64,000 nucleotides of DNA from Nemopilema nomurai (lineage: Eukaryota; Cnidaria; Scyphozoa; Rhizostomeae; Rhizostomatidae), in assembly GCA_003864495.1 (NCBI GenBank), contig ML133454.1:2203149-2267148 (forward strand), written 5' to 3'. Every line of letters starts with the position of its first letter. The first letter of the stretch is position 1. Positions 61,801-64,000 of the stretch are shown in pieces. The notes beneath the pieces are model-generated. The model was not told the DNA's origin and searched no databases. It was given only the letters and a program-made list of their open reading frames with translations. Both the position numbers and the translations under genes were made by a program.

Positions 61801-63528
61801 GTTTCACAATCAAAGATTTTCATTGAGTTTTATTTCTCCTGTGTATTTACAAACATAAATATGCTGCTGAGTTTAAATAGGATGCAAAATTGTTTCAATA
61901 ATTGTATTTATTTTGTGATGTTTTATCCAGAATTCCATTTGTTTTAGGCTATTGTTCAAACTCAGCCAACTAATGGTAACTTGCTGTCATATCATTTTTT
62001 CCATTTCAATATTAGTTATGACATTTAATTTAACATTTCCTTTGTCAGTTAATCTTGATTAGCTTAAGTCTACATGCACTGTTTTTTTCAGCAACACACG
62101 TTCTTTCTAATGAATCACCTTGAAAAATTCTTGTCAAAGTCATACAACATAACAGAAATGAAGAAAGCTATTTGTATCTACTGATATCTGTTATCTTAGA
62201 TTCATTATGTGAAATGCTTTCCCAGTTCTGTTGTTTTGATAAGGAGTCTAGACAAGAAAGCTGTTGGCTATTTTTATTGCCTGCTATCTTGAATATTCAC
62301 TATCTCAGAAGCTTTTACGTTTTTGGTTGGATAACATTGTCTATACAAAAAGCCACTCTTTTTTGACAGCTCACTGTCTAGAAGATTATTTGTCACGATT
62401 CCTTTTTCTTTCCTTTTAAACCCCACCATTTCTAACTGTTAAGAATATTAAGGATAATTTCCATGAGGCAAATCCATGAGGCTAATTCTAAATTGTTTAT
62501 CAGCGTAAATAAGGCACCCATTCCCAAAATACCTTGATGAATGTGAATAGAATTTTATTAGCAAAAAGGAAGTGAACCGTTTTGAAATTGAGCTCTTGAA
62601 ATATTTTCAAACAAATTTTTCCCATGCTTTTTGATTTTATGTATGATTTGATAATTGCTTTTTATACTTCTTTATAGTTCATATATATATCTTGCTTCCA
62701 GTTTTTATTGGCGATGAGAAGTACAGACAAATTTGAACAGCAAATAGAGCGAACGGATGTGGAAGTTGAAGATTTTCGACCACAGCTTTCTAATCAAAGA
62801 GAGACAATTCGAGTGTTTTGGAACGTCCTGAAGACATATCACTTTCTTATTGTTGGACAGGTAGATATTATTTTTCATTTGACCACCTATGTTTTATATG
62901 TATCGTTTCAAACTGTTGTCAATCTGTAGTTGATTTTGTCATAGACTGTGTTTCACTTTCTTGCATTCACGAAATGCCGTATGCAAATGAAGCTAGCCAC
63001 GTTCTCTTTTCTCTTCTTAGGCCAAGAGAAATTTTCTGTAAACATGTTAAAATTTATTCAAACGTTCAATTGAGTTCCTTATTTTTAGTTTTTTGGTACA
63101 AGCTCCTGATGTTTTTCAATATTGTATCTTCTGCTATTTATCTTAGCCGAAATCTGGAAAAGCGTGCTTGAAGGCATTGCAGCAAAGCGTACAGTTATTG
63201 AACGTTGCCGGAGAGGAAGGTAACATTAATAGTCATTTACCGCTGTGTCTTTAAGGATTGTTAGATTTTAAAAGATTTCACTATTTGCATATTTATGTGA
63301 AGGCTGCTATCAAAATAGTTTGTTTTGCCAAGTTTTATGAAAATTATGGTGTCCATTTTTGTCTATTAATAGTTCTTTCAATTCGCATTGAATCTCTTTT
63401 TCGGGACAGTCATTCAATTTCACAGGAATTTTCACAAACACGTCATCCATTTTCCAGCGAATTCCATTGCCGATCCTCAAGCAATGCAGTGGATGACAAA
63501 GGATCAGTTGTGTGTCCTTGTTTACCTG
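58638..63528 (+). CDS. MAU2: MAU2/SCC4 cohesin loading factor, 5' part
   Basis: MAU2 pairs with NIPBL/SCC2 in the nucleus to load cohesin on chromatin. Seven exons are recognised: 58638-58871, about 60484-60575, 61030-61131, 61377-61474, 62702-62863, 63147-63219 and 63458-63528; the gene runs off the window. Matches to the family: GLAEYFRTCHPARVRECIHC with HARSHLQQA, NQTSLAKNILRSALE, NQRETIRVFWNVLKTYH and MQWMTKDQLCVLVYL. These are TPR-type helices of the cohesin-loading family. The ATG 58638 starts MAAQ as in vertebrates, with no upstream in-frame ATG. Two junctions (exon 1/2 and exon 4/5) do not keep phase with the best splice sites, so a small exon or boundary error remains. A broken copy is possible but less likely, given the conserved residues across seven exons. 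Confidence 0.85.
60484..60575 (+). CDS. MAU2: MAU2 exon 2 (left edge uncertain)
   Basis: The frame NISKLFGPEADEVFFESAYL to RFCSEQ matches the family segment between ARSHLEKA and YCQEN. The right edge (CAG|GTAAAT at 60575) is good and phase 0. The left edge is unclear: the acceptor at 60483 gives phase 1, while exon 1 ends in phase 0. Another acceptor near 60450 would restore the frame but adds residues with no family counterpart. Confidence 0.65.
61030..61474 (+). CDS. MAU2: MAU2 exons 3-4
   Basis: Exons 61030-61131 (102 bp, phase 0 both ends) and 61377-61474 (98 bp, ending phase 2). They encode NQTSLAKNILRSALERSAQ, the KLIFKLA helix and IAIELLSALGEQTAQQNG, in line with family TPR-like repeats. 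Confidence 0.82.
62702..63528 (+). CDS. MAU2: MAU2 exons 5-7
   Basis: Exons 62702-62863, 63147-63219 and 63458-63528. They encode IRVFWNVLKTYHFLIVGQ, then KSGKACLKALQQSVQ, then a segment ending QLCVLVYL, each aligned with the vertebrate protein in order. Exon 5 opens in phase 0 after TTCCAG, but exon 4 ends in phase 2. One more T in the five-T run at 62702-62706, or a missed microexon, would resolve this. The rest of the gene lies beyond 64000. Confidence 0.82.
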
Positions 63529-63879
63529 GTGAGTTAGCTCTTTTTATTTTTGAAGTAGTTAGCTCTATGGCTAGCTTCCACCAAGAACTTTAGATGGGAG
63601 GAAATTGTTCGGGATGCTGCCATTATGCTTCCTATTACTATTAGAGCTTTGTCATCTATCGATGGATGACCAAAATAGACTGATGCAGTATCAGTCTACT
63701 ACCTCAAGGGCTCACAGTTCATTAAGGAACACACTGTAGTATAAATTTGTGACACGCAAATGAGAATGCAAAGAAGGTTTTTTGCAGAGGGGGGAATTTG
63801 TTGGTTGCTAATGTTCCTTTTGTGATTTCAGTTAGGGGGGGGGGGGTCTGCTCAAACGTCGTTCAACACCAGTGCTCCT

Positions 63880-64000
63880 GGGGCTGTCCTACGAGAGGCT
63901 GTGCCTAAAAGGGGTTGTCTCTACGAGGGTCTGTCCCTAAAAGGGGTTGTCTCTATGGGGGTCTGTCCCTTAAAGGGGCTGTCTCTATGAGGGTCTGTCC
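63880..64000. repeat. 32-bp G-rich tandem repeat at the window end
   Basis: Nearly four units begin GGGGTTGTCTCTA and continue with GAGGGTCTGTCCCTAAAA. The units are 31-32 bp with few differences. The array is cut by the window edge and lies in the MAU2 intron after exon 7. A long G homopolymer precedes it at about 63834-63846. Confidence 0.9.

Noticed and set aside
62090..62190. Candidate missing MAU2 exon after a strong TTTTTTTCAG acceptor
   Set aside because: In the phase required by exon 4 it hits a stop within six codons. The frame that resembles the family needs a phase the neighbours do not supply.
1..64000. CRISPR arrays, rRNA or tRNA genes, bacterial operons
   Set aside because: No spaced identical repeats of CRISPR type, no conserved tRNA T-loop context and no rRNA core sequence were seen by eye. 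The gene structure is eukaryotic.

Overview
This is an intron-rich, AT-rich animal genomic window with no bacterial-style operons. It carries three protein-coding genes, all on the + strand, which I assembled by hand from GT-AG splice sites, continuous reading phase and protein family landmarks. The mix fits an invertebrate: introns of about 0.1-2.5 kb, a secreted LRR-Ig-EGF protein, a single-type RasGRF and a MAU2/SCC4 cohesin loader. A cnidarian such as a coral or sea anemone is my best guess, but the sequence alone does not prove it.

Region 1 (1-4919) has no recognisable gene. Region 2 (4931-27224) is a 24-coding-exon gene for a predicted secreted protein of 891 residues. Its order is signal peptide, LRRNT, 16 leucine-rich repeats (each on its own 72-bp exon), LRRCT, Ig, Ig, EGF, an acidic linker and a very basic C-terminal tail. 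No transmembrane segment is visible. The introns hold a TIR-bearing element and several minisatellites.

Region 3 (27225-35066) is a gene-poor spacer. It includes a perfect 325-bp inverted repeat around a 79-bp loop (33670-34398), with short tandem repeats and G-rich repeats beside it. Region 4 (35126-56762) is a complete 27-coding-exon RasGRF gene (1572 residues): PH, coiled coil, IQ, DH, PH, REM, a long serine-rich linker and a CDC25-type RasGEF domain. Region 5 (56763-58637) is the RasGRF 3' flank and the next gene's upstream region.

Region 6 (58638 to past the window end) is the 5' part of MAU2/SCC4, the partner of NIPBL/SCC2 in loading cohesin. Two of its splice junctions do not keep phase and need transcript data. 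The window ends in the intron after the seventh recognised MAU2 exon, inside a 32-bp tandem repeat.

The three genes act in unrelated processes (extracellular recognition or matrix, Ras/Rac signalling, chromosome cohesion), and nothing suggests they are co-regulated. The most unusual items are the LRR-Ig-Ig-EGF protein with its strictly modular exons, the perfect inverted repeat upstream of RasGRF, and the altered DH-domain motif in RasGRF.
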